Origin: Brevipalpus yothersi
Lineage: Eukaryota; Arthropoda; Arachnida; Trombidiformes; Tenuipalpidae
Direction of reading: 5' to 3'
Length of the DNA: 64,000 nt
Assembly: GCA_003956705.1 (NCBI GenBank)
Contig: QZCP01000060.1
Span: 1 to 64,000, forward strand
Shown here: positions 37,592 through 47,659 of the stretch, one piece after another
How the letters are laid out: each line of letters opens with the position of its first letter
Numbering within the stretch: the first letter of the stretch is position 1
Made by a program: the position numbers and the translations under genes
Notes under the pieces: model-generated
Seen by the model: the letters and a program-made list of their open reading frames with translations, nothing else
Databases searched by the model: none
What the model was told of the DNA's origin: nothing

Positions 37592-40049
37592 ATGTCGATG
37601 CCAACATGGAAGAAACGTTTAATATTGATCATCGGTCTACTTGAGAATCTCATATTCACCGGTAGCATATTGGGATGGTCAGCATTGAATTATATGCTCA
37701 AAGAGGAAGGAATATTCAGTGATTATTGTCAAGATAATGTGCCTCACCTATTGGTGCCACACTTGCCAGCCATCGATAACAGTGCCAATGGATCACACGT
37801 TGAATATCTCATCAAACTGAGCCATAATCCACAATCTTCTCATGTCATCTATGAGATCGACAAGGTAAGTGATCGTCAAAAGTCAACCAGCTAATTATAA
37901 TTAATCAAGTGCATTATGTGATGGCATTCATTCATTGAAACAGAACGATGTTTTTGTGAGTGGATTAAATAAATTGAGATAACTTCGATGTCTATCATAC
38001 TCACCGGTTTTCAGGGCCAAAATGATTTTCGGCAATCAAGAGAGAGAGAAAGAGAGAGAAAGGTGAGCATCCTTCATCGATAGAAAGAGAAATAATTTTT
38101 GATTTTCGAATTTTGACATTGCATCTCAATTTTTAACTGTATAATAGACTAATTTTGGTCTCAATATTGAGGGACATTCCGGTACCGGTGAACTGTGAAA
38201 AAGGCTTACTTTTTGCTGTTGTTATTCCCCTTATTGTGTATGTTTACCAATATATTTTCCACTATTTCGACATTATCTCTATCTATCTCACATTTACATC
38301 GATCACGTTTTGTGGAGAGAAAATTTTTCTCTCTCCCAACTTTAAAAAATACTGTACATGCTAGCTTTCAGGGTTAATTGTTGTTGTTCCTTGTCGTAAT
38401 AGTTCATTTGATTCGCCATCATCCACCTTGAAATTGTACTGTGCCACACTACTGTACCGGGCCAGTAAATGAATATACATGAGCATCCAGAAAAATATGT
38501 CAATTTTCAAATTTTAAAATTATCGACAATATATTGGGCTTTCTGTGGATATGACATGAATTTATGACAAAGCGTAGCATAGTTCAAAAATGATCTGACC
38601 CAAAATTAAAGATTGCCAAATTTTGGAGGGAAGAAATAATTATCAGAATAATAATGATCCCCTTTCTTAATTCACAGGATTCCATTGCCAATCTCACAAT
38701 GTCTTCGATTGTATATTCAGAGGACGAAGGAGAAGTTAATGAAGATCTAGATCACATTGATCTTCCGTCTCCATCAATCAGTGCAGCTTTACCATTGATC
38801 AATGAGCCATTAAGATCAAATCTCTCATCGTCAGCATCATCTTCTCCACATTCATCATTCATTAAATCAGCCGATAATCACTCAAAAATTCGAATATGCC
38901 ACTCACAAGAACGTCTTCTCAATTTAGCCTACACAATGGGCACATTTTTCAACGGTTTCACCGCATTTGTGTGGGGTTTTCTACTAGATCGGTGGGGCTT
39001 ACGAAATGTGCGATTACTAATAAAGTGAGTGATTGATAAATCAAACTTAAAATAATTAATCAATTCAAATTTCTCTCAATGAAAATTTTATTACTCTTAA
39101 TTAGAAGACTTTTGATAATAAGATCGAAACTCTTCTCTTATTATGCATCCGTTCAATATTAATGCCCATTTTTTTCTTAAAGCTTCTTTTTGACCTCAGG
39201 CAGTTTGACGCTATGTTTCACAACTCGAGGTAAGAACTCTTTTTTTTACTGCACATTTTCCACTCGAAACATGATTGATTTAATCTGATTTTGAGTGCAA
39301 AAATTTGATAAGTAAATTTTAAGCTTTACTTGATTGATTCCTCTTCACACCTGAAGGCAAGGGAAAGGAGAATCGATGATCAAATTATCAGACCGATTCT
39401 AGTAGCAATTTCTCTTTCTGTGAGACACGTGTATATGATAACGGGTAACATGATGATTTTAAATAGTGGAAATAGATAAATTTGAAGAATATCTTCGAAA
39501 AGAGAAGATGAATGATGTGTAGGTGTAGTGATTGAGCTTTTTTTGCAATTTCATGTACATGCATATCATGAGTGCAACCTATTTGAATGAGTCTTGATGC
39601 GTGAGACATTTTTTCAAGTGCTATAAAAGTGGTGACATATCGTGAAAAATGTTTAATTATAAGGCAAATAGAATCAAATTGGAAGGATTGATGAAGTTTT
39701 GGCAACTTAAAGTGCGTAGATCAAAGATTGTTCTTTCATACGGCACATGTCATCCAGTTAATTGTTCACCAGATCAATGAATGTCCATGATGTCACCGAA
39801 AGAGTGTAAAGATTTTTTTAAATATTGCCCATCCATTTGGGAGTAGAAAATGCAATCATCTATACTTAACAATACCATTTTAAATTGTTGACATAAGACG
39901 TAGTGATGACAATTGAATATATAATTTCATCTCCTTAGCTTACATCCAAATTACAGCTCCACTGTAATTTTGATTTGCAGACGCACCTTGTTTGATGAAT
40001 GATGGGAGTTGATCTTAACAAGATAATCATGATCAAACTACCAAGGAAT

Positions 40050-40119
<70 letters not shown>

Positions 40120-42154
40120 GATTATCTGAACCTTGCTTATGACGTGCAATCGGAATGTGTTGAAATGAAATCGAATTTGATGAGAATAAATGATAGGAAT
40201 GCATATGTGAATGATGATGGTGTATTTGTGGTTATCATTTTTAATCATCTTTTTTCCGATTTCTACACCCAATTCTTGATTTGATTTTCTTCTTCTTCTT
40301 CTTCTCTCCTCTTGTTATCCCCCAGAACGATCGTACCTACTTTTTCCTGCCATTACGCTACTTTGCCTTGGTGGTGTTCCATTGAGAATAGCAGATATGG
40401 AGATAGCCAGTCTATTTCCTAAGCGTCGATCATTCGTAATAACCCTGTATAGTGGTGCATTCAGTGCATCTGCTATCACTTTTGTATTATTAAAATTTTT
40501 ATGGGACGCTGGCTTACCATTCTCATGGACTTGTGGCATCTTGGTGGCCATCAGTTTGACCATGCTACCGGTGACACTGTTTTTACTTCCATCCCAAACT
40601 ATTCGATCGGAAGACGATAGTGGTGGTGGACATGGTGGTGATAATGAGAAGATGCAAAATTCTTCCAAAAATAGTAATGTAATTTTTTGTGAAAAAAAGC
40701 TTTTCAAGCGTAAAATTCTCAAAAGTCCGTCCACAATCACACTGAACAACATCAAATACATGGCCAGTCCGCGTATTGAACATAAGTCTGGTGTATTTAC
40801 GTATGATGGTGGAAACATTAATCCAACATTCATAATGGAATCGATCAAGGAGAAGGATGAGAAAATATTTTTCAATGGAGATGGCGATATGAATGATAGG
40901 ACAAAAAATATGATCAACAGTAATCACCATCATTCGCCTGATCCCAATAATAATCCAAAACAATTATCAACTCTAATTGAGAAAGGCTATCATCACCATT
41001 CGAGTGATCACTTCCTTCCGACAGCTAATATCGACAATAAGAATCTAAACAATTTAAAATGTCCACCAACACAGCCACAATTGTCACCAGTGCCACCCAA
41101 AATTCCAAAAGGTCAAATTCCGCTAAGATATTCTCTCATGTCTCTACCATTTTTACTTCATCAATGGTGGTTCTCATGGCTTATCACATACATGATTATG
41201 TACGTTGGTGTACTCAATTTATGGTTAAGTCGAGTAACAAGTAACAAAAGTGAAGCAAGTTTTTTTACCAAACTGTATGGTGGAACACAGATATCATCAC
41301 TGGTCATCGCGCCTTTGGCCGGATTCTGGTTAGATCATCAAGTGAATAAAGCTAATATGGAAAATGATCCGGTTGAAAGACGCCTTAAGCGATATCAGGC
41401 AGGTTTTTGGCCTCTATTTGTGACCACATCAACCTTAACTGGCATTCATATATGTCGATTTTTTGATACCAAATTGGCGGTCAATTTTTCAATCTTTTTC
41501 ATCACTTTTCTGAGAGCTTTTCTGGTAGCTGTTGGCTCAGCTTTCTTACGAATAAGGTAAGAGCACGATGGACCATTGCGAATGTATACGATAGATATAT
41601 ATAATTGATATCTCATAATCATTTTCATGATGATTTGGGGAAGAAAAAAAGCTGGGCTTAAAAAGTAATCAGAGACTGGAGGAATAGAGAGAGTTATCAG
41701 CAGTTTCTATCTTGAAATTCTCGTTAACTAAACTTTTGGAAACTTCATCATTCGGGTTGAATGTGATACTGTTCAACGAACTTTCTCTCTTTTAATCACT
41801 TTTTTTTCTCATTATATCATAGGTTTCCTGCTGAACATTTCAGCAAATTACTTGGAATAATGAGCACTTTCGGAGCTGTCATCACTTTATTACAGTTTCC
41901 ACTGTTCGTATGGGAATCAGCATTTCCTGATCATGCTATTTGGGTAAAATTTTCTCTTATTTAAAACTAGAATTTTGCATAATTTTAGTCTCTCTGATTA
42001 ATATGCCCATTTTTACTCATCATTTTCATTTTAGGTCAATATTTTCTGCTGTGTGTGTACTTTGGTTGCATATTTTAATCCTCTTTTATTGTGTTTCAAC
42101 AAGTTTCAAAAAAAACTAATTGCCGAAGAGAATCTAATGGATGTCAAAGGATAA
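37592..42154 (+). CDS. SLC43 family transporter, copy 2 (SLC43A3-like)
   Basis: Six exons: 37,592-37,864; 38,678-39,024; 39,183-39,229; 40,326-41,556; 41,823-41,943; 42,035-42,154, giving 712 aa in one frame. Exon 3 (47 nt) and exon 5 (121 nt) have exactly the lengths found in copy 1, and all intron phases (0,2,1,2,0) agree, so the pair is a tandem duplication. Shared features are WKKRLILIIGLLENLIFTG at the start, LAYTMGTFFNGFTAFVWG, LDRWGLRNVRLLI (MFS loop motif) and IADMEIASLFPKRRSFVITL. The central cytoplasmic loop is longer than in copy 1 and is His/Asn-rich (NSNHHHSPDPNNNP, GYHHHSSDH), yet it keeps a NPTFIMES motif that copy 1 has as NPAFVMES. Expected role: facilitative plasma-membrane transport of nucleobases or neutral amino acids; the substrate is unresolved. 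The gene converges on the opsin gene, with about 600 bp between their stop codons. Confidence 0.88.
38167..38431 (+). promoter_or_regulatory. Conserved intronic element, SLC43 copy 2 intron 1
   Basis: Counterpart of the element in copy 1. Block 1 (38,167-38,187) is identical over 21 bases. Block 2 (about 38,351-38,431) is similar, and the spacing between blocks is alike (about 165 versus 185 bp). In both copies block 1 translates to LRDIPVP in the same frame, but the downstream reading frames do not resemble each other. Confidence 0.6.
40052..40118. repeat. (GA)n microsatellite in SLC43 copy 2 intron 3
   Basis: About 67 bases of perfect GA repeat, some 200 bp upstream of exon 4. Confidence 0.95.
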
Positions 42155-42751
42155 AATTCAATTGATACTCATCTTGATTACAATTTTTCTGATCAAATCA
42201 TCAAATTTCAATCAAGTCAAGGATCACCCCCAACGCCAACAATTTATAGTCACCATTTTAATAATCAGCTGTATTTAAAATCAAAGTGAGAAGAAAAAAG
42301 GAACAAGCAGTAAATTTTCTTTCCTCCATCTTTAACATGAATGTATGCATATAATTGCTAAATTAAGGTACATTCTCTGAGCTAGGAGTAAGAAGCAAAA
42401 ATAATTTAGTCAATAGTATTTGAAAGTCTACGAGAGCCTGTTTTTGCATAACATCATTTAAAATTCGAAAATTACTCCATCCATATACTCATAGACTAAT
42501 AACATTTGAAAAATCAGAGCAAAAAGAATATCAAGTTCAAAGAAGCTGAATCTACCCAAATGTTAGCTGATTTTTTTCTCAATTCTTCTTTCTCAATTCA
42601 GAGAGAACTTGTAACATTCTGATGGCTCAAATAGCCAAACTCTATGTCTGATCAGAAAAACTTCATTCTTATAACGTACTGTGTCAATCTTGACCATTAA
42701 TGATTATTGGATGATCCAATCGATGATAATTATCGGTGGATAAATTTATAG
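42155..42751. other. Convergent 3' flanks of SLC43 copy 2 and opsin
   Basis: About 600 bp between two stop codons on opposite strands. I see no exon or RNA gene. It should contain both 3' UTRs; no perfect AATAAA was identified on either strand close to the stops. Confidence 0.6.
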
Positions 42752-44150
42752 TCAGTATTTCGTTTCTACTGTGGCTGTATCATCTGATTTTGCCTCTTGT
42801 TTCTTAAAGAATAGACCTTCAAATTCTTTCTTGAATTTAGGATGAGACAGTGAATATACCCACGGATCAAGTGTGGCGGCAGTTTTGGCTGTCAATGCTG
42901 GAATCACTGACCACGATGGATCGATCATGTCACCATAACCAAAAGCACCCATCAAAGCAATCACTGCATATGGTGTCCAGGACACAAGCCACAATGATAT
43001 AAGCATAGCCGCTGTTTTGGCGATTGCAATCTCTTCCTTTTGTCCAGTTTTACCTTTATCCTTGACCGCGTGTGTTGAATCCTCTATTCGTCGCAAATTT
43101 CTTTCACTCTTACCAACAGCTTTGATTATTCCCCAGTAAGAATATATTATGATGGTGATCGGAATACACCAGGCGAAAAAGAAGTACACCAAAACATAAT
43201 TGCGTGTGGGACCATTTTCTGATAAATAATCAACCGTGCAACTGGTGAGATAGCCTTCATAGGTGAAACGATTGTAAATTTTCAACAGAGGTAGAAGAGC
43301 AAAAAAGAGAGAATATATCCACACAAATAGTATCACCAGGCTTGCAGTCGTTTTAGTGAGTCTTTTCGGATTCAATGGATTGGATATAACGTTGTAACGA
43401 TCAAGAGCTGCAAAAGCTACAGACATAATGGCTCCATTTCCGGATAGACCTCCCAAGAAACCATATATTTCGCAGCCTTTTTGAGAGAACAGAATAATTT
43501 GGGGGAGAAAAATTGTCAGAATTTTTTATTGTAATTTTATCTCTCTCTCTCTCTTTCTCTCTTTCTCTGTGTGTGTTTTTTTTCTTATCTTACCTAAAGT
43601 TCCATAGGAAGGACCACATTTATATGAGTTATAAATGAAGACCGGAGTTTTAACGAGCATAATGAAATCATTAACTGCCAGATTGAATAAAAGCATATTG
43701 GATGGTGTGCGAAGATGTTTTTTTCTGTAAACATTGTTGAGAATAATTTAGGAAATGAAATGGATTGTCTTGGTTGCAAAACTTCGACAATAATTTTGGA
43801 GATTATAAGGTTCTAGCGAAAACTTACTTGAGAAAAAGAATGACCACCAGAGCATTCCCGCCACATCCGAAAACAAATATCAGAGCATACAGGATGGCGA
43901 GCATAAAGTGAGTGCATGTTGATGGTGGAGGATATTTAGCCCAATGATTTGGTATGTATTCCAACAAATCTGGAGTGAGAATATCACGCCAAATAGCACC
44001 TTTATCATAGTCACAGAAACTGAGTCCTTCACTTGTGGCAGGTAGAGTGGGCATCATGGATATTGCTCGAGGATCATTAGGCACCATCATCATGGGACGA
44101 GTTTGATATGGCTGTTGATTCATAACTACTCGACTTTCTCTGGCACCCAT
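42752..44150 (-). CDS. Arthropod r-opsin (short-wavelength/Rh7-like, tentative)
   Basis: Three exons on the minus strand: 44,150-43,828; 43,724-43,594; 43,476-42,752, giving 392 aa. Seven helices are visible. [13 protein letters not shown] is helix 1 with its Asn. [12 protein letters not shown] is helix 2 with its Asp. Cys153 starts helix 3 and pairs with Cys231 in ECL2. DRYNVI is at 177-182. Glu225, six residues before Cys231, occupies the usual r-opsin counterion position. [15 protein letters not shown] is helix 6, and Lys349 in [14 protein letters not shown] is the retinal-binding lysine. The HPK motif typical of Gq-coupled arthropod opsins is at 363-365. It should form a photopigment with retinal and signal through Gq. 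Helix 7 has DPWVY instead of NPxxY, and intracellular loop 3 is unlike the usual visual-opsin HEK loop. A non-visual Rh7-like or UV-like opsin is my best guess, and the subclass needs a tree. Confidence 0.9.
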
Positions 44151-45338
44151 ATCAAATAGCTACTTCTTGAAATCAAAATCTTGGTAGCAGAAAAAAGAGA
44201 AGATGGGTCTTGGCAAAAAAATTGTAGAAAAAAATGAGTCTGTGAATCCTAGATATTTGGACCTCTTCAGATGTTCATGCTGGGAACGAAAAGTTGCAAT
44301 ATTCTGGAGAAACCTCTAAACTTTTCGTTGGTCGAAAAAAAGTGATCATCTGTATAAGTGAGAAAGAAAGATGTAAAGACAAATATAGAGCGAGATGTCG
44401 AGTTATTCACGAGTTATGTACCACATTTTTGCCCCTGTTCATAGTGACAGATTTATGCAATTTAATCTGATTTCAAACCTCAACAAATTGGGAAGCCTTA
44501 TTAGCAAAACTTTGGGTGAATTCAAAATGAGCTCATGAAGCCCAAGGAAAACTCACTGCCTAATTCTGTACATTTTCTCCTCTTATTCGTTCAATATTCT
44601 TCCAGCTTATCTTCCAGGGTTGATCTGATTTCGATTAAGTTGGAATAAAATTTTTCCCACCATGGACACCATTTTTTAGACTTCATAACCCTAAATCAAG
44701 GATATTTGTCTCAATTCAAAGTTACACATTCTGTTTTCTTACTCTCTTTCTCTTTCTCTCTCTCTATTGTCTGAAAGATCTAGGTAAATGGATTAAGGTG
44801 ATGCAAGAGGTGTGCATATGCTTACATGTACAGGAAGCGAGAAAGAGAAAAAGAAAGAAAAAAGACATAAAAAGAAAGAATGAGAGAGAGCGAATGGGTG
44901 ACACAGACTCTGTGTTCAAATCACACTTCTCATATCTGACAACTTTTCTGCGAATAGTTGAACATTGATTGGTTAAATTTTTTTATTTCTCTTTCTTTTT
45001 CTTTCCGATGAAAAGCATTTCGAAAGTTTTACTCATGAGAAATGTAGACGAAAAAAGTACTTTTTCGAATGTACATTCAAAAGTTCGAAGACTGTCGCTC
45101 CTGCTGCCATCTGTGAGAGATTAGCTTCGCAATTGAGAAAAAAAATTTTGACATTTTCTTGGTTTTTGATAATTTTGTTGATTAATTAAGCGATTGTTTT
45201 GGCTTTTATTTTGGATTTTTTGTAACCGTTTGTAAAGTATTGAGGTAAGTGGTTGAATTAGATTGGTTGGTAATGTTCGAAGTACTAATTATGATTGTTG
45301 TTGTGATTATTTTTGTTAGGTGTGTTGGTATAGGTAAA
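44151..45338. promoter_or_regulatory. Divergent intergenic region between opsin and NAA10
   Basis: It holds the 5' flanks of both genes and no coding exon. Near NAA10 there is a probable 5' UTR intron, with donor GAG|GTAAGT at 45,245 and acceptor TTGTTAG at 45,319, about 75 nt long. A CTGCCATCTG word lies at 45,104-45,113, roughly where the NAA10 promoter should be. Confidence 0.5.
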
Positions 45339-45827
45339 ATGAATATCCGCTGTGCCAAACCGGAGGATTTAATGAACATGCAGCACTGTAATCTGTTGTG
45401 TTTGCCGGAAAATTATCAGATGAAATATTATTTTTACCATGGACTATCGTGGCCTCAATTGTCATATGTAGCGGAAGATGAGAAGGGTAAAATAGTTGGC
45501 TATGTGTTGGCAAAGATGGAAGAAGATTCAGAGGATGATCCTCATGGACACATCACATCGCTTGCGGTCAAACGATCACATCGACGACTTGGTTTAGCGC
45601 AAAAATTAATGAATCAATCATCTAGATCTATGGTGGAATGTTTCAATGCAAAGTATGTTTCACTACATGTACGCAAAAGTAATCGCGCTGCTTTGCATCT
45701 TTATGAGAATACTCTAGGATTCGAAATCCACGAAACGGAACCTAAATATTATGCCGACGGAGAAGACGCGTATGCAATGAGAAGAGATTTGTCATCATTT
45801 GCTAAATCATCTTCAAACAAATCATGA
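45339..45827 (+). CDS. NAA10: N-alpha-acetyltransferase 10, NatA catalytic subunit
   Basis: An intronless coding frame of 162 aa, nearly identical to animal NAA10 (ARD1) over the GNAT domain. It starts [18 protein letters not shown], then [18 protein letters not shown], and [20 protein letters not shown], which contains the acetyl-CoA pyrophosphate-binding RRLGLA motif. [16 protein letters not shown] and [14 protein letters not shown] follow. NatA acetylates N-termini exposed by methionine removal (Ser, Ala, Thr and others) co-translationally at the ribosome, with NAA15 as anchor. I chose the ATG at 45,339 because it matches the family start; the frame stays open upstream but crosses the likely 5' UTR intron. 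The variable C-terminal tail of vertebrate NAA10 (about 235 aa in total) is almost absent. AATAAA at 46,251-46,256 is a plausible polyadenylation signal. Confidence 0.96.
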   Translation: MNIRCAKPEDLMNMQHCNLLCLPENYQMKYYFYHGLSWPQLSYVAEDEKGKIVGYVLAKMEEDSEDDPHGHITSLAVKRSHRRLGLAQKLMNQSSRSMVECFNAKYVSLHVRKSNRAALHLYENTLGFEIHETEPKYYADGEDAYAMRRDLSSFAKSSSNKS

Positions 45828-46306
45828 ACTTTCCTTTCTACTATCGATCTGTTGAAAACGACTTTTTTTCACATCAATTGAAGGCTTAGCCATCATACCA
45901 ATTTTCTTATCATTACTGAGTGCCCTTGAACTCTGTTACCTGAAAACAGTGCATTCAACGTTCTTACCGAAGTTTGGCTCATGATTCCAATCACTTTTTG
46001 AATCAATCAAATAATTTCTATTGGTGTGAGAAAGAATTTTTCTGAACTAATGCCCCACTCAAGCCAGCTCACTTTCATGGGGGGTCAGTCACTTTTTCCC
46101 TCATAGGCTCGGAATTTTTTCAACCAGTCAAAAGACCTGAAACTTTTGTTTCCGAGGATCAAAGAGAATTGAATCTTGGATAATTCATCACCAAAACATG
46201 TCCAACAAGTTACAATATCTTAAAGTAATATACTCTGATGGGTGGAGTGAAATAAAGCTTTGATCAAGTAAGAGACCATAATCACTGTCTCACCTACTAT
46301 GTTTCC
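45828..46306. other. NAA10 3' flank and U6atac upstream region
   Basis: It contains the NAA10 3' UTR up to AATAAA at 46,251 and a hairpin-rich segment (46,052-46,156, listed separately). The snRNA proximal promoter should lie at about 46,260-46,306. I could not recognise a specific PSE. Confidence 0.55.
46052..46156 (+). ncRNA. Possible structured RNA element (unidentified)
   Basis: The segment folds by eye into nested helices. CTCGGAA (46,108-46,114) pairs with TTCCGAG (46,150-46,156) and encloses CAAAAG/CTTTTG (46,129-46,134 with 46,143-46,148). Upstream, CCCCA near 46,053 can pair with TGGGG near 46,079. An AATTTTTTC word resembling an Sm site lies inside the outer stem. It could be a 3' UTR structure of NAA10 or a separate small RNA. 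I recognise no family. Confidence 0.25.
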
Positions 46307-46314
46307 TATATAAA
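46307..46314 (+). promoter_or_regulatory. TATA box of the U6atac gene
   Basis: TATATAAA begins 31 bases upstream of the predicted transcript start. This is the spacing expected for a type 3 RNA polymerase III (U6-class) promoter. Confidence 0.8.
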
Positions 46315-46337
46315 CGCTTCCTTGTCCCCCCTTCGTC

Positions 46338-46450
46338 GTGTCGTATGAAAGGAGAGATGTTTAGCACTCCCCTCGACAAGGACGGAACACACACAAAATC
46401 CTCGTGGGTAGCACACTCGGCTACTTTCCGGGTCCACGAGGTGCACTTTT
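46338..46450 (+). ncRNA. RNU6ATAC: U6atac small nuclear RNA
   Basis: The 5' part reads GTGTCGTATGAAAGGAGAG, then TTAGCACTCCCC, then GACAAGGACGGAA, closely matching animal U6atac. The AAGGAG box base-pairs with U12-type 5' splice sites, and the following segment pairs with U4atac or U12. A 3' stem-loop is clear: CCTCGTGG (46,400-46,407) with CCACGAGG (46,434-46,441), and an inner GTAGC/GCTAC helix (46,408-46,412 with 46,420-46,424). A TATA box lies upstream and seven T residues end the gene. U6atac is the catalytic-core snRNA of the minor spliceosome, so this genome should still splice U12-type introns. The exact 5' end could be three bases earlier. This is not the major U6 RNA, whose ACAGAGA box is absent. 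Confidence 0.93.
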
Positions 46451-46453
46451 TTT
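46447..46453 (+). terminator. RNA polymerase III T-run terminator of U6atac
   Basis: Seven consecutive T residues directly after the 3' stem-loop. Confidence 0.85.
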
Positions 46454-47032
46454 CATCATATCATACCTACTAGTAGATTCAATCAACTTGATTGTTGATG
46501 TTTGTTTTGCCTTGAAGCTTGAGCTGCACAGTATTTCTATGGGCTGAAGGTTGTGGTTAGCATGTTGAGGAAACCCTACTGCGAAATGTTCAACCAGTCG
46601 TGGAAAAAGATATCAAATGTCAATTCATTATGGTTTAGCAGTAGCCAGTGATTTATTATGTTTCCATGTTTGAATTCATGTACAATAATAAGATATTGCG
46701 GAAAGAAAAGTGTTCTCATAGGTTACATAATAATTGATTAATTAATATCTTTAAGATTCCAGTTCTTGAATTCATGGACAGGATTTTCTCTTAAGAAAAG
46801 ATAGTCCTAAAACGAACAATTCAATCAGGATTAAGATAAAAGATGGAAATAATTCATTATCAGGAGGGTCGTGTCATTTAATTCTTACTAGCGAAAATTG
46901 TAGAGAAAAGAGAGAAAGAGAGAGAAATTTTCATTACATGGTGGCAACGTTTTGAGGATAGCCTATGGTAACAATAGTAGGCAGAAAGTGGTAGAGAGAA
47001 GGGGAAAGAGTAGTGAGCGTGCTGAAATGAGG
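46454..47032. other. Intergenic between U6atac and SAP30 (convergent)
   Basis: AT-rich DNA with no exon or RNA gene that I recognise. It probably contains the SAP30 3' UTR, read on the minus strand. Confidence 0.6.
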
Positions 47033-47659
47033 TCATTTGACGTTGTTCGTTACCAAACCTTTCATTTTATCCAATTGATTGGAATTACATTTGACCATGT
47101 AAATGAAAAAGGTGATTATTTCCTTTTCATCCACTTGGATCCTTCGAAATTGATCATACAGCGAATCAGCTAGCTGTGATTTATTGATTCCAGGCTTGGT
47201 CTGCACCTTATAGTGTCTCTTGAAACGCCTAAGGGTATTCATTTGTAGGGTTGACAAATCAACGGTCGGATGATCATCGGATCCACACAGATCTCGAGAA
47301 AAATTGCCCATTGATGATGAATTATTAGCATTAAATGACATCATAAACATTGAATCATCATTAGAATTGGTACCATTCTCATCTTCACACGAATCTTTAC
47401 GCTTCTTCTTCACACTACACGTTCTCTCTCGCTGTATAAGATTCTTATGATGATCACAAATGTACACATGTCGAGCGGTATTATCAATCATCAGGCGAAG
47501 TTTCTTCTGTTGTACAGTTTTTTGGATACGCTTTGAATACGAAGCATTACCAGCAATTCGGCTACATCGTATACCATCTTCCGTTAAACAGCACATCTGA
47601 TTAGCGCTTGGATGATGATCAATGAAAGCACTGCCGGAACTAGCGAAATCAGACATCAT
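47033..47659 (-). CDS. SAP30: SAP30, Sin3 histone deacetylase complex subunit
   Basis: 208 aa from ATG 47,659. The N-terminal zinc-binding module reads QMCCLTEDGIRCSRIAGNAS, then SKRIQKTVQQKKLRL and ARHVYICDHHKNLIQ, as in SAP30 (Cys and His ligands visible). The C-terminal Sin3-binding region reads VDLSTLQMNTLRRFKRHYKV, then GINKSQLADSLYDQFRRI and EKEIITFFIYMVK. SAP30 bridges Sin3 to HDAC1/2 and nucleic acid in the nucleus. A basic KKKRKD stretch between the modules could be a nuclear localisation signal. An acceptor at 47,720 and a strong donor at 48,571 suggest a 5' exon around 48,572-48,640. An ATG in that exon at 48,628 is in frame through the splice and would add 39 residues (total 247). 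I prefer the downstream start because the family core begins nearby, but the longer form is possible. Confidence 0.93.
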   Translation of the reverse strand: MMSDFASSGSAFIDHHPSANQMCCLTEDGIRCSRIAGNASYSKRIQKTVQQKKLRLMIDNTARHVYICDHHKNLIQRERTCSVKKKRKDSCEDENGTNSNDDSMFMMSFNANNSSSMGNFSRDLCGSDDHPTVDLSTLQMNTLRRFKRHYKVQTKPGINKSQLADSLYDQFRRIQVDEKEIITFFIYMVKCNSNQLDKMKGLVTNNVK

